From NCBI RefSeq assembly GCF_907165205.1, contig NC_058192.1, positions 3,596,001 to 3,660,000 of the forward strand: DNA of 64,000 nt. The letters are read 5' to 3'. Positions 59,401-64,000 of this stretch are shown here, piece by piece. A program made the position numbers and the translations under genes. The notes under the pieces are model-generated. The model was not told the origin of the DNA and made no database searches. It saw only the letters and a program-made list of their open reading frames with translations. How positions within the stretch are numbered: position 1 is the first letter of the stretch; the number at the start of each line of letters is the position of its first letter. This stretch comes from Coccinella septempunctata (taxonomy: Eukaryota; Arthropoda; Insecta; Coleoptera; Coccinellidae).

Positions 59401-61576
59401 TTCGTACCGGCTTACATAAATGAGGCGTTCAGAGTGAAATTTATTTCATTCAAAGTAACACAATATGCGTTTCCGTGCAGAAGTCCTAATTACTGTAGTT
59501 GTAGGGAACAAACGAAATTAGTAGCTATCTGCGGTTGTTTCCAGGGCAACCTTTTATGCGAAGTGAATTTGAAATGCATTCCGAATTGCCAAACTCCATC
59601 TAACTTACTCCGAATTAAATATATTTACATTTTAAAGCCCACTTGAGTTTCATTGTGTTTGGAGGGGAGCTTACGGTGTTTGATGGCGCCGATTTTTCCT
59701 GTATTAAAATGAGTGGGTACTCGGGGAAACGTAGACTAATTATCAAGGGTTCTTATCGCGCTTCAATGAAAACAGTTTCTCAAACCGCAACTGGGAATTT
59801 CGCACAACACTGCCGGCAATGAATGAGATCCCTCTCGGAGAAATTCCTCTGCGGTTAATTAAACGAAATACAGACTCATTCTAACGTGGCAGTGGACCTC
59901 ATGCTCACCAGAATTGAATCCTATTGAATCCAGGATATATAAGCCATTGTAGGGAAGGCTGGGGCTGGTCATAGCATCCTTCTCATGAAGTGTCGTAATA
60001 ACTTGAATTTAGATCAATTTCTTTAGATCTCATACTTCGATGAAACCACAAAAAACTCCACTTGTACAGGGTGGGCAAAATTCGTTGTCTACTGAGGGGA
60101 TCTCGAGAACTATAGCATCTAGAAGAAAACGTATCTTTTTTCGTGACTAATCCAAATGTGAGAACAGAATCGGCCTATCATTTTTAGATTTCGAGTTATA
60201 AACAAACATTGAGATTTTGACGATTCCGAAAAGTTCTCATAATTTTTTTGTCTTTGAAGTTACAGATCTGAAACTTGAACCTTCTTAGGCACTTTCATAC
60301 GTAGAATCTACTACTGACAAAAATATCAAATTCAATAAAAGTTCACAATTAAAAAAATTAAAGTTCAAGTAATGATTCGAAATGAAAAAATATTTTGAGC
60401 TCATCAGTGGATTCTACGTGAAAAAGTGCCTGTAGAAGGTTCAAGTTTCAGAATTGTAACTTCAAAAACAAAAAAGTTATGAGAACTTTACGAAATTGTC
60501 AAACTCAAAAACGAAGTATCGTAGGAGGCTGCGGTTTTCACCATTCTTTGTTTCTCCAAAAATGAACTCGGAAATGTCATCCGTATTCTTCTAGCTGCTA
60601 TAGTTCTCGAGATCCTCTGAGTAGACAACGAATTTTGCCCACCGTTCTAGAGGGATCTCCACTAGTTACTCTTCAACGATATCTAGAGTTTAGGCATTAT
60701 TTCATGATCTACATGGTGTTTCAATTAACGAAGCAAGATATGTATTGTGCGGCTGTCACTCGAATAGGTCATGCCAGATCGATAAGGGACGTAATATAGG
60801 AGTTCGTAAATTTGTCACAATTGGCATTGTGTTCAGGACGATTCATTGGCCTATTTACCCTTGTATACTAGGCAGCTAATGCAGTACCAGTGCAAGCAGA
60901 ACAAATTTTTGCTGCCTCAAGAGAGACATCTGCTTTCAGCGAAGGCAGAATTAGGCAGAGCTTTGTTATCATCCTTTTTTCAAAGATTTGTTGCCTGGAA
61001 AAAGGTGACATAAGCAGACATCGAACATCTTATTTTGTCAATGCCTTCAGAAGTGAATACATTGTCAATGTTTTGTAATTGTCTGTCTCTGTCATATTAC
61101 CAAATTTAAAAACTGATCCCTGGGATTAACACATGCCTAAAAGCAGTTTATTTTGATTTTCATTGCGTCTACTCGTGACATGTCTTGATATTTGACTCAA
61201 GGAAAGAATCTGTGTCCTTCTAAATCTACGTTTTTCGTTTTGTACTCAATTTCTCCCGCAATTAATCAAGATGCTGTTCATCTGTAAGAATCCATCCGTA
61301 AATAAACTTCCTGAGTGCCCCAAAGAGTTGTAACAGTATTAATGAAATAATTCAGGATAAGGACGAATTGAAATTTATGTATCCTACCCTTAGCAGCTGG
61401 AGAAACGGCGATGAAGTTGACCAGCGCCGCCCCGGTGCCGTGCCCCATCAAGGTTACCCTTTGGGGGTCCCCCCCGAAGGCTGGTAAGTTCTCTTTGAGC
61501 CAGTGCAATCCGGCTACCAGATCCATTAGGCCGAAGTTGCCTTGTGCGCTTCCCTTGGTGCCAGTCTTGAGGAATC
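13996..61576 (-). CDS. Nlg: Neuroligin, C-terminal 715 residues (5' part outside window)
   Basis: A postsynaptic type I membrane adhesion protein that binds neurexin. Exons (minus strand): 61576-61388, 34797-34591, 32993-32515, 29696-29548, 26113-25974, 18923-18771, 16674-16291, 14444-13996. All junctions are GT-AG and in phase. The first visible exon encodes FLKTGTKGSAQGNFGLMDL and GHGTGAALVNF; Gly replaces the esterase nucleophile Ser, as is typical of the family. Then follow LLHRVILLSGSGLSPWA, Cys residues in HTGCHGDL and APCLRL, VRGEDLPYVLGLPL, FAKTGDPN and RGHKMSLWLNLIPQLHRPG. Next come a Thr/Ser/Pro stalk, one membrane helix (TTALTVTIAVGCFLLLLNIL), a basic stop-transfer and a tail of about 160 residues ending EISV. 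The signal peptide and N-terminal half of the esterase-like domain lie beyond base 64000. Confidence 0.95.
14607..16098 (+). mobile_element. Mariner copy M2, full length but decayed, with nested MITE
   Basis: The ends are CGAGGATGTATTGATGTC on the left and the inverted CGAGGATATATTGAAAAATT on the right, each next to TA. The transposase is broken by several stops and frameshifts; recognisable blocks include ISEALNISYERVHHIVHVNL and QQSIEWRHSGSPRPKKF. It fills most of a neuroligin intron (14445-16290) in antisense orientation. A 264-bp MITE sits inside at 15699-15962. Confidence 0.93.
15699..15962. mobile_element. 264-bp MITE nested in mariner M2
   Basis: The terminal inverted repeats start CCCCCGGTTTCATAAAGC on the left and CCAGCGGGTTTCATAAAA on the inverted right, followed by GATC..ATCAACG-type inner matches and TGACAG. 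The flanking TA at 15697-15698 is duplicated at 15963-15964. Mariner M4 shows the uninterrupted site GGTCTAGAGACG. No coding capacity. Confidence 0.85.
16291..16674 (-). CDS. Nlg: Neuroligin exon, stalk and transmembrane helix
   Basis: It runs from a TATACTCAG acceptor to a GTGAGT donor. It encodes a Thr/Ser/Pro-rich stalk likely to carry O-glycans, then the hydrophobic helix VTIAVGCFLLLLNILIFAGI and the basic stop-transfer HQRDRGKKEQKKKEEQ. The stalk DNA is unusually GC-rich for the region and therefore also open on the other strand. Confidence 0.93.
16675..18770 (-). other. Neuroligin intron, mostly unannotated
   Basis: AT-rich intron. Apart from the protein-like frame at 16938-17123 and a TACAGGGTGGC-type end near 18370, I see nothing to annotate. 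Confidence 0.5.
16938..17123 (-). other. Protein-like reading frame of unknown origin in a neuroligin intron
   Basis: The frame reads SNPTILNHCCKLVNAPVHSM then YRFNGYFPDELEKRYLLPMR and ends STFPNAS, with balanced composition and a TTTCAG just upstream. It looks more protein-like than neighbouring frames. I do not recognise it. It could be a fragment of a transposon or pseudogene, or chance. Confidence 0.2.
18771..18923 (-). CDS. Nlg: Neuroligin exon, MSLWLNLIPQLHRPG block
   Basis: It runs from an AATTTTAG acceptor to a GTAAGA donor. It encodes NRAEMRNHYRGHKMSLWLNL, IPQLHRPGEPVDDISMRHHH and EEGDQYYDG, leading into the juxtamembrane stalk. Confidence 0.94.
19309..20520 (+). mobile_element. Non-autonomous element R1 with intron-bearing HTH remnant
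   Basis: First of three copies of a 1.1-1.2 kb family. Inverted ends are (T)ATACTCCATTCACTTTTAT, then TTTAGCAGTCGGTTGGCCAT. A transposase-like start, MPKVIEKRDRVSG, at 19461 is followed after a stop and frameshift by VRQTVANIFN, a 52-bp GT-AG intron (19594-19645), and LNISTIRKIVNEEDDKEF then PSIGRPKRV. Together these resemble the helix-turn-helix start of a Tc1/pogo-like transposase. No catalytic domain remains. Confidence 0.82.
21519..22931. mobile_element. Foldback element FB1 interrupted by a LINE fragment
   Basis: The left arm starts TACAGGGTGGGTCTTC and the right arm inverted starts TACAGGGGAGTCTTTG. Both then carry CAAATATTT, AACAGTAGA, CTCTTGAGGT or TTCTTGAGGT, GAAA and CCATTTTTTCC..TTCGGC in the same order, over about 120 bases. 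The interior 21640-22085 is non-coding. A LINE fragment (22086-22801) occupies the right half. Confidence 0.75.
22086..22801 (-). mobile_element. LINE fragment L1a, reverse transcriptase C-terminus
   Basis: It encodes the region after the RT domain: VFQNHDLNLKSKTAVYKAVV, LPTLLYGSESWTPYRRHI, then an SGHILRMQDTRLPK block and a C2H2-like end in which the first Cys pair is altered (CPRLECGRICRSRL..H). It is 5' truncated. The 3' end runs into TTCA/ATTC repeats at 22086-22101, the microsatellite-type tail of some LINE clades. The clade is uncertain. Confidence 0.8.
23957..24782. mobile_element. Foldback element FB2 with arms of about 330 bp
   Basis: The left arm (23957 to about 24284) and right arm (about 24339-24782) are near-complementary along their length, from TATACAGTGTGGTCCAGATC to CACATTCTCATGC, with a loop of about 55 bases. 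The right arm carries roughly 115 extra bases (about 24520-24640) absent from the left. No coding capacity. High arm similarity suggests a fairly recent origin. Confidence 0.85.
25974..26113 (-). CDS. Nlg: Neuroligin exon, end of the esterase-like domain
   Basis: It runs from an ATTCCGCAG acceptor to a GTGAGG donor. It encodes GDPNGAVPNASASEAKNAQQ, then the Lys/Glu segment and YYWDTYDTINQLYLELG. Confidence 0.93.
26549..27040. repeat. 174-bp tandem repeat, nearly three units
   Basis: Units start at 26549, 26723 and 26897 with TAACTGRCC/TAACTGATTG, followed by TTTTTGGGAATTTTTCGGAG-like sequence, GGTCAACTTTCGAG, then a GTGATACATATT block and AAAGAGCAACT. The units have diverged. Open frames of 102-137 codons on both strands simply follow the repeat period (174 is 3 x 58) and are not taken as genes. 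Confidence 0.88.
28056..28958. mobile_element. 903-bp element with perfect 18-bp inverted ends and subterminal motifs
   Basis: CGGGATTTACTCGAGCGT at 28056-28073 is exactly repeated inverted at 28941-28958. A second left end, ACTCGAGCGTGTCAGATT, begins at 28207. The motif TAATCTGACA or its complement recurs near 28216, 28271, 28301, 28733, 28874 and 28931, clustered toward the ends as transposase-binding repeats often are. No transposase frame. Confidence 0.72.
29548..29696 (-). CDS. Nlg: Neuroligin exon, RGEDLPYVLGLPL block
   Basis: It runs from a TTTTTTTTCAG acceptor to a GTAAGC donor and encodes RTGSVRGEDLPYVLGLPLI, HNYSRTDIAVAKALIHYL and SNFAKTG, a highly conserved neuroligin stretch. Confidence 0.95.
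29697..32514 (-). other. Neuroligin intron with element R2
   Basis: R2 occupies 30631-31766. The rest (29697-30630 and 31767-32514) shows only short frames. Confidence 0.5.
30631..31766 (-). mobile_element. Non-autonomous element R2 (same family as R1, inverted)
   Basis: It begins TATACTCCGTTCACTTTTAT and ends in its inverted counterpart ..GTGAATGGAGTATA. The internal sequence matches R1 in reverse, including the HTH remnant and short intron on the minus strand. It lies in the neuroligin intron 29697-32514. Confidence 0.85.
32515..32993 (-). CDS. Nlg: Neuroligin exon, largest visible piece of the esterase-like domain
   Basis: It runs from a TTTTTCCACAG acceptor to a GTGAGT donor and encodes GFAPFVDGTILLNPSTNVPL to ERDFPM. 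It includes a Thr/Ser/Gly insertion and the region TPRDAALD-like SVRDAALDVLSDGHTAAPLI. It ends on a codon boundary. Confidence 0.95.
33251..34546 (-). mobile_element. Mariner copy M3, nearly intact, DD34D
   Basis: It is flanked by TA with both inverted ends (CGAGGATGTATTGATATCTA at the 5' end, CGAGGATATATTGAAAAATA at the 3' end; roughly 23 of the first 29 positions agree). It fills most of the neuroligin intron 32994-34590 in the sense direction. The best-preserved copy in the window. Confidence 0.95.
33490..34386 (-). pseudogene. Mariner transposase, 298 codons, truncated by one stop
   Basis: It starts MFTEIVKIEKLEYRAIIKYL and has two helix-turn-helix regions (KQIYEDILDTLGDQCPSYAT and ISEALNISYERVHHIV). 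The catalytic D residues are in TMDETW, LQDNALSH and SSDLATSD, the last two separated by 34 residues. TAA at 33490-33492 replaces what is Gln in sister copies (FPQLKK). The frame then stays open about 40 codons to VEVWFAEQQETF, where a homopolymer indel shifts it. All three Asp are present but the C-terminal 45-50 residues are lost. Confidence 0.9.
34591..34797 (-). CDS. Nlg: Neuroligin exon, LLHRVILLSGS block
   Basis: It runs from a TTTGTTGCAG acceptor to a GTGAGC donor. It completes the split Glu codon and encodes LLHRVILLSGSGLSPWA, the conserved Cys pair around HTGCHGDLLEDDLAPC, and ESPRFLPG. Confidence 0.95.
37555..38371 (-). mobile_element. LINE fragment L1b, reverse transcriptase C-terminus
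   Basis: Same family as the fragment at 22086-22801, with an uninterrupted frame of 229 codons (37640-38329) from GSFMNTRANLDTEIHNRINS to the zinc finger CPECGGICRSRLGLFSHRKA. It is 5' truncated and ends in a (TTCA)n tail on the plus strand. It lies in the 26.6-kb neuroligin intron. Confidence 0.83.
39405..40203 (+). mobile_element. LINE fragment L1c, opposite orientation
   Basis: It begins at VEQFKYLGSFINTRANLD. The frame is cut by a TAG at 39843-39845 and resumes to the C2H2 finger CPECGRICRSRLGLFSHWRA. It ends after ..GATACAGCA in ATG/ATGATG repeats, a different tail from the ATTC repeats of the other two copies. Confidence 0.82.
41164..42797. repeat. Large palindromic tandem repeat (two units, about 868-bp spacing)
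   Basis: Each unit is a long dyad: the left half is followed by its diverged reverse complement around a core TCCATGCATATGTATGGA (41574 and 42442). The spacer between units is itself palindromic around about 42050 (GATCTACGAC..GTCGTAGATC). The second unit lacks roughly 100 bases of its left arm. No transposase-like frame. Confidence 0.8.
43473..43716. mobile_element. 244-bp MITE abutting mariner M4
   Basis: Ends are CATAGACATAGAGACATG and its exact inverse. Inner inverted matches (GCATGAAAT with ATTTCATGC; GTCGGGCAT with ATGCCCGAC) show an overall foldback plan. Its right end touches the TA of mariner M4. I could not identify its target duplication. Confidence 0.75.
43717..44956 (+). mobile_element. 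Mariner copy M4, full length, frameshifted
   Basis: TA-flanked with both inverted ends. The transposase frame at 43933-44637 is recognisable from YFKGLRGKQIYEDMLNTF to KGGTITGDYNSTSLSTLREK. It carries internal deletions (one removes residues between the HTH and DAIHDMI; another removes VHFY after MDETW) and a frameshift before the second Asp motif. Confidence 0.93.
45633..46878 (-). mobile_element. Mariner copy M5, full length, decayed
   Basis: Minus orientation, ends TACGAAGATATATTG and the inverted TATGAGGATGTATTGATATC, each one base off the consensus. Transposase pieces at 46408-46623 and 46025-46297 are separated by indels; the TMDETWVHFYDPETKQQSME block remains. Confidence 0.92.
49150..50462 (+). 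mobile_element. Tc1-like DD34E transposon, right end not found
   Basis: The left end CACTGCGCAAAAAAAATTAA follows TA at 49150-49151. The transposase (49430-50462, about 343 codons) has a paired-like HTH (ECAQAVVLREEGWTLTRIAE, RPGQGRPR), TDESRF, MDDNARPHRA and NPIEQVWDNL; 34 residues separate the second Asp and Glu. It is broken by TAG at 49700-49702 and a one-base indel near 50130-50137. No matching inverted right end is seen downstream, so it may be 3' truncated. Confidence 0.9.
49430..50462 (+). pseudogene. Tc1-like DD34E transposase, two visible lesions
   Basis: Starts MQRETRNLTQEECAQ. It reads through LQI, then an in-frame TAG, then LEQTHEVQISTQTIRNRLRE in the same frame. After EEHVVPFAPH the frame shifts by one base and continues as IGENFIFMDDNARPHRA to the natural end GGNTKY. 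All three catalytic positions are present across the broken frames. Confidence 0.88.
51474..52649 (-). mobile_element. Non-autonomous element R3 (same family as R1 and R2)
   Basis: It begins TATACTCCATTCACTTCTAT and ends ..GTGAATATAGAGTATA, a slightly decayed inverse. The interior is collinear with R2, with small deletions near the HTH exon and a mutated acceptor. Confidence 0.84.
54570..56306 (+). mobile_element. Jockey-type LINE, 5' truncated
   Basis: Encodes the RT domain: PQNYRPISLSALGKIVERVI, IPPEQFGFRPEHSTELQLLR, LVLMDIERAFDRVWH (catalytic Asp), TGVPQGLVLGP and LYADDTG (YADD box), then YLGVKLDRGLTWKNHI. There is a frameshift near 55070 and stops at 55306, 55441 and 55747. The 3'UTR has a CTCACACTTGTTCCCCCTCA region and a short A-rich end near 56300. 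The 5' boundary is approximate. Confidence 0.88.
56519..56567. repeat. Perfect 22-bp hairpin with 5-base loop
   Basis: The left stem 56519-56540 (begins TTCAGGTAAAATCCC) and right stem 56546-56567 are exact reverse complements around AATTA. No flanking run of T or coding context explains it. Confidence 0.95.
57480..57850 (+). mobile_element. Tc1-like transposase fragment with internal deletion
   Basis: The frame reads SATLAQDRFLTVSTRREPLS and NSRQILRDVILDSRRVLRGF, matching the second HTH and linker of Tc1 transposases. After a short gap GICFTGRTDLLVL matches GISLTARTDLVVV of the element at 49430, so the first catalytic Asp region is deleted. Confidence 0.6.
60065..60648. mobile_element. Foldback element FB3
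   Basis: The left end TACAGGGTGGGCAAAATTCG continues GTTGTCTACTGAGGGGATCT; the right end is its near inverse (..AGACAACGAATTTTGCCCAC). Complementarity extends inward through CTCGAGAACTATAG, GTTCTCATAA and GAAACTTGAACCTTCT to about 60310 and 60400. No coding capacity. Confidence 0.82.
61388..61576 (-). CDS. Nlg: Neuroligin exon with the GHGTG pseudo-nucleophile elbow
   Basis: It runs from a TTTTTTGCAG acceptor to a GTAGGA donor and encodes FLKTGTKGSAQGNFGLMDL through GHGTGAALVNFIAVSPAAK. It is the most 5' neuroligin exon in the window and is locally GC-rich compared with its flanks. Confidence 0.95.
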
Positions 61577-64000
61577 CTGCAAAAAAGGAAGCTTTTAGAT
61601 GAAACGGCGGAGTAATGTGGAAATGTAACCCCTAATGGAGTAACGTACGAATGTTAAAGGCGGCCGTGCTGAAATGTGAACGAAATCTAAATACATAATG
61701 GGAGTTTTGAGGGTTCAGTTGGAGGGTGGGGACCATATCAAATTATGAGCGATTTCAATGATGCATCTAGGGGTTATTGTTTATAGGTAACATCTTTATT
61801 ATTTTACAATTAATTCGTGAGGTTTATGTTTCGTGGAGACTTGTGAATGATCTGAGGAGAAGTAACAACAAGATCCAGTCTTCATTTTGAAAGAACCAAC
61901 TCAATATTTCTTAGTCTCAAATGTCATGAAATAATGTTTAGCAAAGATTAATTGTAAATAAAAATTTATCACATCCAACAGCGTATTTCATTGATACCAA
62001 TCGATTCCAAACAATGTTCAGATGAAAACTATAACATCCTGGTCACAAAACAAAACCATCCTTTTGTTTTGTCGCTCAGGATGTTCGGTTTCTGGTATCA
62101 ACAAGGACAATATTGAAATTCAATACAAGGAATAGAATTCGAATTTCGCGCCCCACAATTATAAAACAGAAAACTGTTATTAAACACTTTTTCTGTATTG
62201 ATAATACGTTTTCAGCGCCATCTCATTGTCAAATGTGTTTTTACTGGCCAAAATGTAGTTGGTTTTTAGTGCTAGCGATATGAGGGCGTTTCCTATCTTT
62301 CTACTCTATAATCTTTGATGTTTAATAATCGGGTTGCCTTGTTTTTTCCTATGACATCTATCGATCTGCCCTTACATAATCAATGCTTCATCATGACAGC
62401 CAATAAAGCGTTCTGTTCGAACTATTCCCATAATGCCAATACGGAATTCAACCAATCCATTAGACGGGCCGTATGGACACTTCCTAAAAAAGTGTTGAAA
62501 CTGCGTTCCAAGCCGTCAAACCATGCCATCCACTTCCCTTTATGGACGTTTGTGATCCGAGCCGAAGACATGAAAGGTTCACAGTTTCGCTTCGAGTATT
62601 ATTCCCGTGAATGCAATTCGTGCCGGCTCTCGTATGATGTCATTTTCGAATCTGTTTGATATGTGCTCCAGCTACGAGCCTTTTGTTCCGGTAGATTGCG
62701 CCATCGAAAAACGAAATGTTTTCATTCATACCGACATTATACTGTTTCCTTTCACCTTTCACGGTCGGTAAACACAGATGGATGTTCCTTGGGGAATATA
62801 TGGAACGATCTCCTAGCGCGTGATTGAGTTCCTGTCGCTAAAAATTGCCATTTACATATTTCATAATATCGCTTGGTGTATCCTGAATGTGCAGGATGAT
62901 GACTGGGTAAGACCTCAGAAGAAAGAGTCCTGGAAACAAAAAACCCAGAGTTGCACAAGCAGAGAAACGACGAGAATGCAGGAGAATCTAGAACATGATG
63001 ATCTGGTGTAAGACGCCATGTAAAAGTTGTGAAACCCCCCATAGTCATACAAAAGTGAAGCCTGTTTTGACCCCATTTCACTTCACTGGCCCTGTATGAA
63101 CTTTGATTTTAAATATTGGTTGGAGAAACTTAAAGGAATTGCAGTTTGAATGTGGGTGTTCCTAAGGATTCGGTTCCTCCACCTACCCTTTCACCCTATC
63201 TATCAAAGGCTCTACTTTGTTTAAGAAGCTTATTGCCAGCACTGCTGATCTTCTTCTGAGCTGAGAGTAGCCCAGCTTTGATGAAACTGTGGCCCATTGT
63301 TGATACCGCATATACGAGGATGTATTGATATCTAGTTAGCCTAGACCATACATTAAAAAAATATTGCGTTACCATAGCAACGAACAACAACTCATTAGAA
63401 GTGTCAGTGTGAAGTTTGCGGTCAAAAAAGTAAACCAGAGTTACGCAATAAATTAAAAGAGAGAAGAAGTCTACCGAAATTGTGAAAATCGAAAAATTGG
63501 AGTATCGAGCCATCATCGTGTACCTGTATTCAAAAGCGTTAAGAGGTAAGCAGATTGACGAATATATGCTCATTACCCTTCGTGATCAATGTCCTTCGTA
63601 TGCGACCGCTTCAAAAGAGGTAAATTTTTCATTGAAGATGATGACCGATCGGGAAGGCCAGTTTCTGTGTCAGTCCTCAAAAATATCGATGCAGTTCATG
63701 ACATGATTTTATCAGACCGTCGAATTGGGCTAAAACGGATATCTGAAGCACTGAATATTTCATACGAACGCGTTCATCATATAGTTCACGTCAATTTGGA
63801 CATGAGAACAATTGCTGCAAAATGGATCCGCAAATGTTTTAATGTTGACCAGAAGCGTGCAAGGGTAGAAGCATAGTGTTAGATCTGTGCTCGATTTGAA
63901 AACGATGTAGACTTCTTAAACCGAATTGTTACTATGGACGAGACTTGGGTTCATTTCTTCGATCTAGAAACAAAGCAGCAATTGATGGAATGGCGACACT
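61577..64000 (-). other. Upstream neuroligin intron (partial) with M6
   Basis: Sequence upstream of the first visible neuroligin exon. Only mariner M6 (from 63313) is recognisable; a 114-codon frame at 62315-62659 has no identifiable content. Confidence 0.5.
63313..64000 (+). mobile_element. Mariner copy M6, cut by the window edge
   Basis: Left end TACGAGGATGTATTGATATC, then the transposase start KIEKLEYRAIIVYLYSKALR. Deletions and a frameshift occur near 63610, then RISEALNISYERVHHIVHVN. The right end lies beyond base 64000. Confidence 0.92.

Larger units (their letters stand above)
34798..61387 (-). other. 26.6-kb neuroligin intron
   Basis: Contains L1b, L1c, the palindromic repeat, a MITE, M4, M5, the Tc1 element, R3, the jockey LINE, the hairpin, a Tc1 fragment and FB3. 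Stretches with nothing recognisable: 34798-37554, 38372-39404, 40204-41163, 42798-43472, 44957-45632, 46879-49149, 50463-51473, 52650-54569 and 57851-60064. A few 90-120 codon frames there (59008-59646, for example) lack known content. Confidence 0.55.

Noticed and set aside
59008..59646. Three overlapping plus-strand frames of 92-119 codons
   Set aside because: Different frames of the same DNA with no recognisable domain; the Cys-rich stretch near 59480-59580 is not a known pattern.
62315..62659. 114-codon plus-strand frame
   Set aside because: Ordinary composition but no recognisable domain, no splice signals consistent with a gene, and antisense to the neuroligin intron.
1..64000. CRISPR arrays, operons, bacterial promoters, riboswitches, rRNA and tRNA genes
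   Set aside because: The sequence is eukaryotic nuclear DNA; by eye no tRNA cloverleaf with A and B boxes or rRNA segment was found, though a covariance-model search could not be run.

Overview
The window is a piece of an insect nuclear genome, possibly a beetle although the order cannot be fixed from sequence alone. It is AT-rich, its genes are split by GT-AG introns, and it is crowded with mariner-type transposons. Two real genes are visible, both on the minus strand; nearly everything else is intron, intergenic DNA or transposon remnants.

Gene 1 (2312-7527) is a complete SLC9B/NHA-type (CPA2 family) sodium/proton antiporter in eight coding exons. All splice phases agree and predict 656 residues. 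One intron uses a GC donor, and the usual Asp-Asp pair of the ion site reads Cys-Asp. A polyadenylation signal lies at 2189-2194. Gene 2 (13996-61576, continuing off the right edge) is neuroligin. Eight exons encode the C-terminal 715 residues: the second half of the catalytically dead esterase-like domain, a Thr/Ser/Pro-rich stalk, one membrane segment and the cytoplasmic tail. Its signal peptide and first half lie beyond base 64000. One intron is 26.6 kb long.

Layout: 1-2188 downstream flank; 2189-7527 Nha; 7528-13295 intergenic, with a mariner fragment set between two copies of another repeat; 13297-64000 neuroligin with its introns. The introns hold five mariner copies with both ends or one end in view (one nearly intact, one carrying a nested MITE, and a convergent pair with similar flanks). 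They also hold a Tc1-like DD34E element and a second Tc1 fragment, a jockey-type LINE and three fragments of another LINE. A three-copy family of about 1.2 kb elements retains an intron-containing helix-turn-helix transposase start. Three foldback elements share TACAG-type ends, and there is a large palindromic tandem repeat, a 174-bp tandem repeat, a 903-bp element with perfect 18-bp ends, and one perfect 22-bp hairpin.

I found no convincing RNA gene, CRISPR array or new multi-gene system. The most novel material is in the repeats: the intron-bearing element family, the foldback series and the palindromic satellite. The splice-joined gene models are my own hand reading and were not checked against transcripts or databases.
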